Of a stretch of DNA of 64,000 bases, positions 1 through 8,575 are shown one piece after another (position 1 is the first letter of the stretch; every line of letters begins with the position of its first letter). A program made the position numbers and the translations under genes. Source of the stretch: RGIG2000 sp045612665 (GTDB lineage Bacteria; Bacillota; Clostridia; Oscillospirales; CAG-272); contig JAZKZO010000003.1 in the NCBI GenBank assembly GCA_045612665.1, forward strand, positions 32,084-96,083. Reading direction: 5' to 3'. The notes below the pieces were generated by a model that saw only the letters and a program-made list of their open reading frames with translations, was not told the origin of the DNA and did no database searches.

Positions 1-1025
1 AAAACGGTTGCGGAACTGACGCAATTTATCACGATATACAAAAAATCATCCTTGAAGAGATGATGACCAAGGATAATATTAAGGTTTTGTATTACACCTT
101 GGTTTGTAAGGCTGTGGTAGAAAACGGCACTATTATCGGTGTTATTGTTGAAAATAAGAGCGGTAGAGGCTTTATCAAGGCTAAAAGAGTTGTAGATGCA
201 ACAGGTGATGGAGACGTTGCCGCATCTGCCGGTGTTCCCTATTTTAAGGGTCGTGAAAGCGATGGCAGAATGCAACCGTGTACGATTATGTTTAAAATTG
301 GTGGCGTTGACTATTCAAGAGCTGTTTTTCCACCGTCATTTGAAACAACAATTGAGCTCCCAAAAGGTGAAATACAAGCACTTGGCAAGGAGCATTTACC
401 TTTCCCTGCCGGGCACGTACTTTTGTATTCTCAACCAACTCCCGGTACTGTTTGCTGCAATATGACTAATGCTATCGAAATCGACGGTACTAATGCCGAA
501 AGCTTAACCAAGGGTGTTTTCACTTGCCATTCTCAAATTATTCCTATTATTAAATTTTTGCGCGAGTTTGTTCCAGGCTATGAAAATTGTTGGCTTATGA
601 GCAGTGCTTCTCTTATAGGAATTCGCGAAACACGCCATTTTGAAGGCTTGAATTCCTTGACTAAGGATGATATTTTAGAGGCAAAGGTATACGACGATTG
701 GGTTGTTAGACGTGCTTGGTTTAATTTTGACGTTCACAATTTGACCGGCGCAAGCCTTGACAAAACTGGTATTCAGCGTGGTTGGAAGCAAAAGAATGAC
801 TACACCATTCCTTACGGTTGCTTGCTTCCAAAAAATATTGATGGTCTACTCCTTTCAGGTCGAAACATCAGTGGCTCTCACCTTGCACATTCAAACTTTA
901 GAATTATGTCTGTGTGCATAGCTCTTGGCGAGGCTGCCGGCGTTGCCGCTGCTCTTTCTGTTAAGCAAGACAAGCGACTCATTGACGTAGACGTAAAGCA
1001 AATCCAAGCTATTGTTGGAGAATAA
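1..1025 (+). CDS. FAD-dependent oxidoreductase, 3' part
   Basis: The reading frame is open from the first bases (NGCGTDAIY...), so the window cuts off the N-terminus with its dinucleotide-binding glycine motif. What remains is the C-terminal 340 or so residues of a flavoprotein of the FAD_oxidored type. Visible marks are VVDATGDGDVAASAG, the usual segment closing the FAD-binding fold, and the C-terminal LLLSGRNISGSH...MSVCIALGEAAGVAAAL, which contacts the flavin in this family. The substrate cannot be told. The gene ends in a strong hairpin terminator at 1029-1054. The family call is good; the specific reaction is unknown. Confidence 0.85.
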   Translation, partial: NGCGTDAIYHDIQKIILEEMMTKDNIKVLYYTLVCKAVVENGTIIGVIVENKSGRGFIKAKRVVDATGDGDVAASAGVPYFKGRESDGRMQPCTIMFKIGGVDYSRAVFPPSFETTIELPKGEIQALGKEHLPFPAGHVLLYSQPTPGTVCCNMTNAIEIDGTNAESLTKGVFTCHSQIIPIIKFLREFVPGYENCWLMSSASLIGIRETRHFEGLNSLTKDDILEAKVYDDWVVRRAWFNFDVHNLTGASLDKTGIQRGWKQKNDYTIPYGCLLPKNIDGLLLSGRNISGSHLAHSNFRIMSVCIALGEAAGVAAALSVKQDKRLIDVDVKQIQAIVGE

Positions 1026-1028
1026 TAA

Positions 1029-1054
1029 AAAGCAGGCATATGCCTGCTTTTTTA
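1029..1054 (+). terminator. Terminator of the FAD oxidoreductase gene
   Basis: A perfect inverted repeat AAGCAGGCAT/ATGCCTGCTT is followed by a run of T, four bases after the stop codon. Confidence 0.85.
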
Positions 1055-1200
1055 TTTGGTGGACCAACAGGGTCGGCTCACTATGTGAGCTATTTTTGCC
1101 AAGTCTTTTACTTGCAAGCAGATAACGACTTTCGTCAAAAATGCGAACCCCTTTCGTGTACAACACGAAGCAAGTTCGAGGCGCGTTGAGTCGCCAAAAC

Positions 1201-1230
1201 AAAAAGCACCCCTTTTGGAGTGCTTTTGTT
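1201..1230 (-). terminator. Orphan terminator hairpin in the tRNA repeat
   Basis: On the minus strand AAAAGCACTCC/GGGGTGCTTTT forms a hairpin followed by T-rich sequence. It is identical to the hairpin after the intact tRNA, but here follows only a 19-base tRNA 3' fragment. Confidence 0.65.
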
Positions 1231-1391
1231 TTGGTGGACCAACAGGGACTTCGCTCTTGAATTTTGCAAAGACAATCTCTCAAATTTCTAGTATATGCTT
1301 TCCAAAATACTTCGGTCACCGCTACAACTCGTTCCCCGAAAGAGTTGCTTAACGCTGCGTTCGAGTCCCTGTATTTTTAAATCGTGCAAAA

Positions 1392-1423
1392 CAAAAAGCA
1401 CCCCTTTTGGAGTGCTTTTGTTT
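1392..1423 (-). terminator. Terminator of tRNA-Met
   Basis: Reading on the minus strand directly after the CCA end, AAAAGCACTCC-AAAA-GGGGTGCTTTT forms a stem followed by a T-rich tract. Confidence 0.8.
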
Positions 1424-1500
1424 TGGTGGACCAACAGGGACTCGAACCCCGGACCAACCGGTTATGAGCCGGTTGCTCTAACCAACTGAGCTATTGGTCC
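1424..1500 (-). tRNA. tRNA-Met (anticodon CAT)
   Basis: The minus strand folds as a 77-nt cloverleaf. The acceptor stem is GGACCAA/TTGGTCC with discriminator A and an encoded CCA. The D arm carries AGCTCAGTTGGTTAGAGC, the anticodon stem ACCGG/CCGGT encloses loop CTCATAA, and the T loop is GTTCGAGTCC. The G1-C72 pair and lack of three G-C pairs in the anticodon stem argue against the initiator. Elongator Met is most likely. Ile2 with a lysidine-modified CAT anticodon cannot be excluded from sequence alone. Confidence 0.93.
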
Positions 1501-1528
1501 TCTGCGCAACTTATAAGTTACGCATTTT

Positions 1529-1557
1529 ATTTTACACATTTATTGTATATTTGTCAA
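1529..1557 (-). promoter_or_regulatory. Promoter of tRNA-Met
   Basis: On the minus strand TTGACA, a 17-base spacer and TAAAAT lie about 30 bases upstream of the tRNA 5' end. Confidence 0.8.
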
Positions 1558-1586
1558 TACCTTTTTTTAAAATTATTTTAAATAAT

Positions 1587-2981
1587 TCAACTTTGGTATA
1601 CAGGTTCTTCGTTTTCCGAAAGCTTTGGAGCTTTTATCCTTCTTTTCACCTTTTTATAACAAATTACGTAATTAATTATCAATGCTATACTCGTTATAAC
1701 CCAAGTAATTGGATGAACAAGATAAAGCGTGCTAAGGGACGGATACATTTTAAAAATTGTATATATCCAAACAATTCTTATTCCGCAAGCTCCGAATATA
1801 GCAATTAGCGATGGCGAGGTGCTATATCCAAGTCCTCTTACAGCTCCCGGTAACACGCCCATAATTCCAGCGAGGAAATACACGGGGAAAGTAATTTTCA
1901 GTCTATCAAAGCCATACTGAATTGCCACAGGATTATCCTTTATAAATATTGAAAGAATAGGATCTGAAAGGGCAAATGAGCCAAGTCCAAGCACGAGTCC
2001 AAGCACGGCAGTCATTGAAATGGTTGTAAACATTATTTTATTTACTCTTTCTATCTTGCCTGCGCCAACGTTTTGGCTAATGAAAGTGGTTGCTGCGTTG
2101 ACAAACGAGGTAAGCGTTACCCACAAAAGACTTTCAACGGTTGCAACAGCTGTGCTTCCTGCGATAGCATCGTTTCCAAACGAGTTTACTCCTGCTTGAA
2201 GGAAGGCGTTTGAAAGGTTCATAGCGCATGCTTGAACACCTGCTGGAATACCGATTTTTACGATTTTACCAAGCTTTTGCCACGAAAAGCTTATACTCTT
2301 AAACGTAAACGAGAATAATCCCTCGTTTTTCATTAATCTTATCATTATAAGAAATGCTGAAAGCGCTTGTGAAACAACTGTTGCAACGGCAACTCCCACT
2401 ACTCCCCAGTCGAAGGCCGCGACGAAAAGAAGGTTCAAAAGCACATTCACAACGCCTGAAACCGCAAGATAAATAAACGGTCTTTGAGTTTCTCCTGCGG
2501 TACGGAAAATCGCAGCGCAGAAATTGTATATCATTGTAAACGGTACGCCTAAAACGATTATTTTTAGGTATGTCGCTGCGCCTTGAAGAACTCCGTCCGT
2601 TTCAGGTGTGTTCATAAGTCTTAAAACAGGCTCAAAGCAAAAAAGTCCTATAATTGTAACTATAAGACCAAGGATTGGCGCTGTCAAAACCGTAGTGTCT
2701 ATAACCTGCTTTACGCCCTTTTCATCTCTCATACCATGGTGGAACGAGGAAACGACGTCAACGCCTGCGGAAATGCCCATAAAAAGGGCGACAAGAACGT
2801 TGAATATTGCACCCGTTGCACCAACTGATGCAAGGGCAATATCTCCTGAAAATCTACCGACAATAACAAGGTCGGCAGAGTTATAAATGCTTTGCAAAAT
2901 CCCTTGTAGCATAATGGGAATTGTAAACGCGATGATTTTCTTCGCACAGCCCCCGTTAAGCATATCTATTTTTTGTGACAT
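1587..2981 (-). CDS. MATE family multidrug/Na+ antiporter
   Basis: A 464-residue integral membrane protein with about 12 hydrophobic segments in two homologous halves. The N-terminus reads GGCAKKIIAFTIPIMLQGILQ, followed by SADLVIVGRFSGDIALASVGA, the classic MATE opening. The second half repeats the pattern (QACAMNLSNAFLQAGVNSFG, FISQNVGAGK). The family exports cationic drugs and metabolites using Na+ or H+ gradients; the substrate here is unknown. It is monocistronic, with its own promoter flanked by short inverted repeats suggesting a local repressor. Confidence 0.93.
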   Translation of the reverse strand: MSQKIDMLNGGCAKKIIAFTIPIMLQGILQSIYNSADLVIVGRFSGDIALASVGATGAIFNVLVALFMGISAGVDVVSSFHHGMRDEKGVKQVIDTTVLTAPILGLIVTIIGLFCFEPVLRLMNTPETDGVLQGAATYLKIIVLGVPFTMIYNFCAAIFRTAGETQRPFIYLAVSGVVNVLLNLLFVAAFDWGVVGVAVATVVSQALSAFLIMIRLMKNEGLFSFTFKSISFSWQKLGKIVKIGIPAGVQACAMNLSNAFLQAGVNSFGNDAIAGSTAVATVESLLWVTLTSFVNAATTFISQNVGAGKIERVNKIMFTTISMTAVLGLVLGLGSFALSDPILSIFIKDNPVAIQYGFDRLKITFPVYFLAGIMGVLPGAVRGLGYSTSPSLIAIFGACGIRIVWIYTIFKMYPSLSTLYLVHPITWVITSIALIINYVICYKKVKRRIKAPKLSENEEPVYQS

Positions 2982-2996
2982 AATCTCTCCAAAAAT

Positions 2997-3058
2997 GCAA
3001 TATCTATGATATTGATTTCATTTTAGCACTATATTTTTCAATATGCAATAGATATTTG
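2997..3058 (-). promoter_or_regulatory. Promoter and possible operator of the MATE gene
   Basis: On the minus strand TTGCAT-17-TAAAAT spans 3020-3048. The element CAATATCTAT at 2998-3007 recurs in inverted orientation at 3048-3057 (ATAGATATTT), so the pair brackets the promoter. The downstream copy is part of the palindrome AATATCTATGATATT at 2999-3013. This layout is typical of a repressor operator, but no regulator gene is adjacent. Confidence 0.5.
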
Positions 3059-3068
3059 AAAATAATTA

Positions 3069-3097
3069 AAAAATGCTCTCAAAAGAGAGCATTTTTT
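3069..3097 (-). terminator. Terminator of the secA operon
   Basis: The hairpin AAATGCTCTC-AAAA-GAGAGCATTT is followed by a T run on either strand. It overlaps the stop codon of the last gene of the operon. Confidence 0.85.
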
Positions 3098-4406
3098 ATG
3101 AGTATTTGTAAATTCTTTTGAAAACCTCTTCCTTTGCATACGAGGTTGAGTACATATAAGTTACAAAGAATATGATAGCCCACAAAACCGTGGTAACCGA
3201 AATAGTCTCATCAGACGGTCTAAAAAAGGCATACATCACCGACCAATGTGCGCTTATTGCGGTAAAAATTACTGAAAAAACAAAGCGTTTTTTAGTTGTT
3301 TTTCTAAATTCCTTTACATAGCCTTCCACGCTATATTCCGAGAAGAATCTTGGATTTTCATACACCTTATCTATCGCATATTTGTTTATCAGATAAAGTC
3401 CCAGGATTGCAATCCCAACAAACGAAAGAGCCTCGAAAACGGTTGCAATGATAACGGGAATATATGCGAGCTGTGCTTGTGGATTTCTAAACGCGGATTC
3501 TATATAGTGGTTTTTGTTGAAGGTCATTGTAAAAATCGTGTTAAGAACGCTCGACACAAAATGAACTCCAAGTGATGCAATAAGCCATTTTTCATGCTTT
3601 TGCACCTTAATATATCCCTTTTTCACGAGGAAAAAGAATCCTATTGCAAATAGCGGCGCAAGCAATATATCGCTCAAAAATTCTATTCCATCAATATAAA
3701 AATCAACATTAAATAGCATAGCTATTGCCATAATGCCAATTGAGAATATAAAATCCTTTGAGAAAAATACGCTTTGTCTATCCTTCATTTCCTCGACAAA
3801 GTCGAGGCTTATCTTCTCTTTTACCGCATCTGTCAACGTGCGTTTAAAGAAGCAAATAATTCTTATAAGCCATACAAGAGCTATAATGGATGCAAAAATC
3901 GTGAAAATGAAGAAAAATACGGTTCTAAATCTAAACATCCATTCCTTTTGAGGATTGCTCAAGAAAAGAGCGCAAAAATCAGGAACGGTTGAGCATACGA
4001 CTCTTGTAAGAAAGAAGAAAATTGTAAATCTCTTTAATCTTTCGCTTGTAGCGACGTATCTATCCTCGCCACAACGCATACAAATAAACGAAATACTGTC
4101 AAAAAGCTTTTGATAAGCACCAAGACCGAACACAACCTCGATTACTGAGAATGAGAATGAGAAAACAAGTGCCATTGTAGCATCGGTAAACGGAACGATT
4201 ATCATACTAATGAATTTAAAAAGTGTGATAAGTGCCATTTGTCTGAATGCTTCCTTAGTCTCCCCTGCATTATCATAAACATACGATGCCTCGGAAAAGG
4301 CGCGCATTAAAAGCAAATAGCCTATAAAATCGGGAAAAACATCAAAAACGCTTACAACAGGATTAAAAAGGAAGATAGCAGCCCATATGAAATACCGTTT
4401 TTTCAT
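3096..4406 (-). CDS. Polytopic membrane protein of unknown function
   Basis: 436 residues with about 10-11 hydrophobic segments and no motif I recognise. It starts MKKRYFIWAAIFLFNP and has a basic cytoplasmic loop around residues 120-130 and a charged stretch near 200-215. No charged residue lies inside a membrane segment in a way that would suggest a known transporter class. The start overlaps the previous gene by 4 bases (ATGA), so it is translationally coupled to the 220-residue membrane protein and, through that, to secA. Its role is unknown; the coupling is only an inference towards membrane or export functions. Confidence 0.75.
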   Translation of the reverse strand: MKKRYFIWAAIFLFNPVVSVFDVFPDFIGYLLLMRAFSEASYVYDNAGETKEAFRQMALITLFKFISMIIVPFTDATMALVFSFSFSVIEVVFGLGAYQKLFDSISFICMRCGEDRYVATSERLKRFTIFFFLTRVVCSTVPDFCALFLSNPQKEWMFRFRTVFFFIFTIFASIIALVWLIRIICFFKRTLTDAVKEKISLDFVEEMKDRQSVFFSKDFIFSIGIMAIAMLFNVDFYIDGIEFLSDILLAPLFAIGFFFLVKKGYIKVQKHEKWLIASLGVHFVSSVLNTIFTMTFNKNHYIESAFRNPQAQLAYIPVIIATVFEALSFVGIAILGLYLINKYAIDKVYENPRFFSEYSVEGYVKEFRKTTKKRFVFSVIFTAISAHWSVMYAFFRPSDETISVTTVLWAIIFFVTYMYSTSYAKEEVFKRIYKYS

Positions 4407-5065
4407 TGTTTTTTATCTCCTTTATCGTTTTCGTCCTTTTTTAAATCTCTTTTTTCCTTTGGAGTCATTGCATAATTAAGCTTATCGTTAAGGAAATCAA
4501 GAGGTGCGTTGCCTGTTTTCTTATCCATATCCTTATCATCCTCATAGCATATACGAATATACGAGTTGGCAACGGTAACAAGCACCATTATCGAATACAA
4601 AATTTGCGAAATAAATATGATAAGCGAAAGCCTTGACATAGCAAAATCACTATCTTTGAAAAACGCATTCAACAAAATCACGCAAATTGCATAAATTGCC
4701 ATAAGAATATAGGTTATTACAACCTTTGCCTGTATTGAAGGAAGCTCGACCTGCTTAGCCAATAGATAAATTGACGTAAGTGCAAGAGCGCAAAATACGA
4801 CGTTAGATATCGAAAGGAGAAGCGACATAGCACTGATAAGAGCTTGATTTGACGAAAGAACGTATATAAACATATATGTCATAGAGGCAAGAAACTCAAC
4901 GACAGTTATCACTAAAGTGATAAAAAACATTTTATTTTGCCTTATAAGCTCCTTTAGGGAGTACATAATTATAGCACTTCCTAAAACATAGGTAAAGGGG
5001 GCGAATGTTGTAAATGCTCCTAAAAGCATAAAGCAACATCCGATAAACATTATTCCAAATCCCAT
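4403..5065 (-). CDS. Membrane protein of unknown function, second gene after secA
   Basis: 220 residues with about six hydrophobic segments covering residues 1-175, and a highly charged C-terminal tail of about 45 residues ending in KKDENDKGDKKQ. The start codon lies 2 bases after the secA stop and the stop overlaps the next gene by 4 bases. The three genes are therefore a tight unit. No family is recognised. The tail is likely cytoplasmic by the positive-inside rule. Confidence 0.75.
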   Translation of the reverse strand: MGFGIMFIGCCFMLLGAFTTFAPFTYVLGSAIIMYSLKELIRQNKMFFITLVITVVEFLASMTYMFIYVLSSNQALISAMSLLLSISNVVFCALALTSIYLLAKQVELPSIQAKVVITYILMAIYAICVILLNAFFKDSDFAMSRLSLIIFISQILYSIMVLVTVANSYIRICYEDDKDMDKKTGNAPLDFLNDKLNYAMTPKEKRDLKKDENDKGDKKQ

Positions 5066-5067
5066 TT

Positions 5068-7806
5068 TTATTCTCCGCTTTGGCTAGCGCCACAGCATTT
5101 TTTATATTTTTTGCCACTTCCGCAAGGGCAAGGATCGTTTCTTCCGACCTTTTGCTCAACTCTGATTGGTTGAGCTGTGCGAACAACTCTCTTCTCGCCT
5201 GATCCAAATTTCATAAAGCCCTCATCGCTTGGTCTTGCGACTTGAACACGCTTTATCGGCTGAGCCTTTGGAACGGCGCTCAAAATACCTCTTACAGTAT
5301 CATCGCGAATTGCAAGTACCATTTCATCAAATAGATCGGCACCGGCGAGCTTATACTCGTTAATGGGATTTCTTTGTGCATAGGATTGAAGACCGATGCT
5401 ATCTCTTAAATCATCCATTGCCTCGAGGTGATCCATCCATTTTTCATCAACGTTGCGAAGCAAAATAACTCTTTCGATTTCTCTTGCGCCTTCCTCACCG
5501 AATAGCTGTTCCTTGCTTTCCCAGAGCGCAATTGCTCTCTCAATAAGAGTATTAAGGATAGCTTCTTTATCCTCATCACCTGTAAAATCATCCGAGGAAC
5601 AAAGAAGTCCGAGATATTTATTTCTAAGCTCTACGAGCTCCCATTCAGAGCGATCACCAACGGTATGCGCTTCGACTGCGTCCGTTATGGTAGAGCAAAT
5701 CATATTTTTGATTTTTTCCTTTAAATCAACGCCATCAAGAACGTCTGCGCGCTGAGAATAGATAACGTTTCTTTGTTGGTTCATAACGTCATCGTATGAA
5801 AGGACGGTTTTACGTCTTTGGAAGTTGCGGTCCTCAAGGCGCTTTTGCGCGTTTTCAATAGTTCCCGAAAGGATTTTTGCATCAATAGGAGTATCCTCGT
5901 CAAGTCCAAGACGGCTAACAATACCGATCATTCTATCGCTACCGAAAAGACGCATAAGATCATCCTCAAATGAAAGGAAAAATCTCGATTCGCCAGGGTC
6001 GCCCTGACGTCCTGAACGGCCTCTTAACTGGTTATCGATACGACGGCTCTCGTGGCGCTCTGTTCCTATAATGAAAAGTCCGCCTGCTTCTCTTACCTTT
6101 TCAGCCTCAGGAGCAATTTGTTGCTTATACTTTTCGTTAAGATCGGAAAATACACGTCTTGCTTCAAATATTTCCTCGGAAACTGATTGAGACGAGCCTG
6201 TTGCGAGCATTATGGTTTCGTCATCGTATCCGAGCTTCTTCATTTCCTTTTTAGCAAGATGCTCTGCATTACCGCCAAGCATAATATCAGTTCCACGTCC
6301 TGCCATATTGGTCGAAATGGTTACTGCACCGTATTTACCTGCATCGGATACAATTTCAGCTTCTCTTTCATGATGCTTTGCATTAAGAACGTTATGAGGA
6401 ATACCGGAATTTTTGAGCTTTTGAGAAAGCGCCTCGGACTTTTCAACGGATACTGTACCTACAAGCACAGGCTGTCCTTTGTCATGGCACGCCTTAATTT
6501 GTCTTATAATAGCTCTATCCTTTGCAGCCTTTGTTCTATAAACGACATCGTTATAGTCTTCTCTTATCATAGGCTTGTTAGTTGGAACGACTACAACGTC
6601 AAGGTCGTAAATTTCTCTAAATTCAGACTCCTCGGAAAGAGCTGTACCTGTCATTCCGGAAAGCTTTTTATACATTCTAAAATAGTTTTGGAAGGTAATT
6701 GTGGCAATAGTTCTATTTTCTCTTTGGATTTTTACTCTTTCCTTTGCCTCAATTGCCTGATGCAAGCCGTCAGAATATCTTCTACCGGGCATAAGACGAC
6801 CGGTAAAGGTATCAACGATGATAACCTGACCGTCCTTTATAACGTAATCGGTATCTCTATGCATTGTACCGTGCGCCTTAATTGCCTGTTGAATATGGTG
6901 ATGAAGCTCTGAATTTTCAGGCGAGGTAAGGTTTTCAATATCGAAATATTTTTCAGCCTTTGCAACACCGTGCTTTGTAAGAGTTGCGGTTCTTGCCTTT
7001 TCGTCAACGATATAATCCTGCTCAATGTCCTCGTGCTCTACCTTTAAATCAAGCTCTTTGATAACGAATTTTGAAAAATTACGAACGAGAGCATCGGTTT
7101 TGTCATAAAGCTCGGTGCTTTTTCTACCCGCGCCCGATATAATAAGAGGAGTTCTCGCTTCGTCGATCAAAATTGAGTCAACCTCATCGACAATAGCAAA
7201 AACATGTCCCCTTTGGCACATATCCTGCTTATAGATAACCATATTATCACGAAGGTAGTCAAATCCAAATTCGTTATTAGTACCGTAAGTTATATCGCAA
7301 TTGTATGCCTTTTGCTTTTCTTCTCTTGACTGTCCGTGAACAACAAGACCTGTTGTAAGTCCCAAGAATTCGTGAATTCTTCCCATTTCCTCACAACCAA
7401 GGCGCGCAAGATAATCGTTCACGGTAACGACGTGAACGCCCTTTCCTGTAAGCGCATTAAGATACGACGGCAATACGGCAACGAGAGTTTTACCTTCACC
7501 AGTCTTCATTTCGGCAACTCTGCCCTGATGGAGCAAAATTCCGCACATAAGCTGAACGCGGAAGGGTCGTTTACCAAGAACTCTATCCGATGCCTCTCTT
7601 ACAAGGGCAAATGCCTCAGGCAAGATATCGTCGAGAGCTTCTCCATTCGCAATACGCTCTTTAAACTCGTCAGTTTTAGCTCTCATTTGACTGTCGCTCA
7701 TGCTTGCATACTCGTCGCCAAGAGCTTCTATTTGATCAACGATAGGCTCAATTTTTTTGATTTGCTTATCGCTATACGTTCCAAAAATTTTAGAAAAAAG
7801 TCCCAT
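5068..7806 (-). CDS. secA: Preprotein translocase ATPase SecA
   Basis: The motor of the Sec pathway, which pushes unfolded precursors through SecYEG. The protein is 912 residues, a normal length. The first nucleotide-binding fold has the Walker A segment MKTGEGKTLVA and the DEVDSILIDEARTPL motif. The preprotein cross-linking and helical scaffold regions follow, with GTERHESRRIDNQLRGRSGRQGD in the second motor fold. The C-terminus carries a zinc-binding SEC-C motif (NDPCPCGSGKKYKKCCG), which contacts SecB or ribosomes in relatives. An upstream AGGAA ribosome site supports the start. It heads an operon with two unknown membrane proteins. Confidence 0.98.
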   Translation of the reverse strand: MGLFSKIFGTYSDKQIKKIEPIVDQIEALGDEYASMSDSQMRAKTDEFKERIANGEALDDILPEAFALVREASDRVLGKRPFRVQLMCGILLHQGRVAEMKTGEGKTLVAVLPSYLNALTGKGVHVVTVNDYLARLGCEEMGRIHEFLGLTTGLVVHGQSREEKQKAYNCDITYGTNNEFGFDYLRDNMVIYKQDMCQRGHVFAIVDEVDSILIDEARTPLIISGAGRKSTELYDKTDALVRNFSKFVIKELDLKVEHEDIEQDYIVDEKARTATLTKHGVAKAEKYFDIENLTSPENSELHHHIQQAIKAHGTMHRDTDYVIKDGQVIIVDTFTGRLMPGRRYSDGLHQAIEAKERVKIQRENRTIATITFQNYFRMYKKLSGMTGTALSEESEFREIYDLDVVVVPTNKPMIREDYNDVVYRTKAAKDRAIIRQIKACHDKGQPVLVGTVSVEKSEALSQKLKNSGIPHNVLNAKHHEREAEIVSDAGKYGAVTISTNMAGRGTDIMLGGNAEHLAKKEMKKLGYDDETIMLATGSSQSVSEEIFEARRVFSDLNEKYKQQIAPEAEKVREAGGLFIIGTERHESRRIDNQLRGRSGRQGDPGESRFFLSFEDDLMRLFGSDRMIGIVSRLGLDEDTPIDAKILSGTIENAQKRLEDRNFQRRKTVLSYDDVMNQQRNVIYSQRADVLDGVDLKEKIKNMICSTITDAVEAHTVGDRSEWELVELRNKYLGLLCSSDDFTGDEDKEAILNTLIERAIALWESKEQLFGEEGAREIERVILLRNVDEKWMDHLEAMDDLRDSIGLQSYAQRNPINEYKLAGADLFDEMVLAIRDDTVRGILSAVPKAQPIKRVQVARPSDEGFMKFGSGEKRVVRTAQPIRVEQKVGRNDPCPCGSGKKYKKCCGASQSGE

Positions 7807-7976
7807 TTTTAATTCCTTTCGGCTTTTTTTCGCATTTCACTTTCTATATAATAACACACAAATTTCTTAAAATCCATAGTTATTTTAAAAAAATATCTTG
7901 AAATTAACTTAAAAAAGATTGTTTTTTGACATTTTTAGTGATATCATAAGAGCATAAAGTTTTTTAAGGAGCTTTT

Positions 7977-8471
7977 ATGAGCAAGCTAAACATTGTATTA
8001 CTAGAGCCGGAAATTCCACAAAACACCGGTAACATTGCACGTACCTGCGCTGCATCGGGCGCTTCTCTACACATGATAAAGCCTTTTGGGTTTAAAATTG
8101 ACGATGCCAAGCTCAAGCGTGCAGGTATGGATTATTGGTATCATCTTGACATTCATTATTACGAAAATCTTGATGAATTTTTTGAGAAAAATCCTAACGC
8201 CTGCTTTTATTTGTTCACAAAAAAAGCATCTAAAAGGTACACGGATATCGAATATCAAGACAATTCATTTTTGTTTTTTGGACGAGAAAGCTGCGGTCTC
8301 CCCGAGGAGCTTTTGGAAAGATTTCCTGACAGGTGTCTTCGCATTCCGATGCGTGAGGGATTGCGCTCTCTCAATCAATCAAATTCGGTTGCAATTGCAG
8401 TATATGAGGTCCTTCGTCAAGGAGATTTCGAGGGGCTTTGCGAGGACGGCGGTTGGATAAAAAATTCATAA
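7977..8471 (+). CDS. trmL: tRNA (cytidine/uridine-34-2'-O)-methyltransferase TrmL
   Basis: A 164-residue SPOUT methyltransferase that 2'-O-methylates the wobble base of tRNA-Leu isoacceptors using S-adenosylmethionine. It has EPEIPQNTGNIARTCAASGASLHMIKP at the N-terminus, LFFGRESCGLPEELL in the middle and RSLNQSNSVAIAVYEVLRQ near the C-terminus, all characteristic of this short subfamily. The start follows AAGGAGC. It is divergent from secA across a 170-base gap and shares a terminator with the convergent dipicolinate genes. Confidence 0.95.
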   Translation: MSKLNIVLLEPEIPQNTGNIARTCAASGASLHMIKPFGFKIDDAKLKRAGMDYWYHLDIHYYENLDEFFEKNPNACFYLFTKKASKRYTDIEYQDNSFLFFGRESCGLPEELLERFPDRCLRIPMREGLRSLNQSNSVAIAVYEVLRQGDFEGLCEDGGWIKNS

Positions 8472-8542
8472 TATTTTGAATTTTTGAATTTAAAAATTGT
8501 TAAATTCATATCAATCGACATATTCTTTATAAAGAATTCCAT

Positions 8543-8575
8543 AAAAAAAGTGCTTCATTGAAGCACTTTTTTGTT
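8543..8575. terminator. Bidirectional terminator between trmL and dpaB
   Basis: AAAGTGCTTC-ATT-GAAGCACTTT has A and T runs on both sides and lies between two convergent genes. Confidence 0.85.

Larger units (their letters stand above)
1057..1442 (-). repeat. Three direct copies of a tRNA-Met 3' end
   Basis: The last 16-19 bases of the tRNA-Met gene (TGGTGGACCAACAGGG on the plus strand) occur at 1057-1072, 1232-1250 and, as part of the intact tRNA, at 1424-1442. Copies two and three lie in an identical 56-base block (1195-1250 and 1387-1442) that also carries the tRNA's hairpin terminator. The spacers of about 160 and 170 bases between copies hold no convincing gene. Both carry scraps resembling tRNA T-arm sequence, for example GTTCGAGTCCCTG near 1360. 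The pattern fits a tRNA 3' end used repeatedly as an attachment site, or decayed tandem tRNA copies. Only the repeats themselves are seen directly. Confidence 0.8.

Noticed and set aside
891..1319. A 142-codon open frame on the minus strand across the end of the oxidoreductase and the repeat region
   Set aside because: It crosses a strong terminator and two tRNA 3' repeats, has no ribosome site, and most of it is antisense to a real gene.
1295..1489. A 64-codon frame ending in a peptide resembling tRNA-antisense translations
   Set aside because: It reads across the terminator and into the opposite strand of tRNA-Met; an artefact of the tRNA sequence.
6187..6912. A 241-codon plus-strand frame antisense to secA
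   Set aside because: Its length comes from the codon bias of secA on the other strand. The protein is a string of Cys, Ser and Leu with no family pattern or ribosome site.
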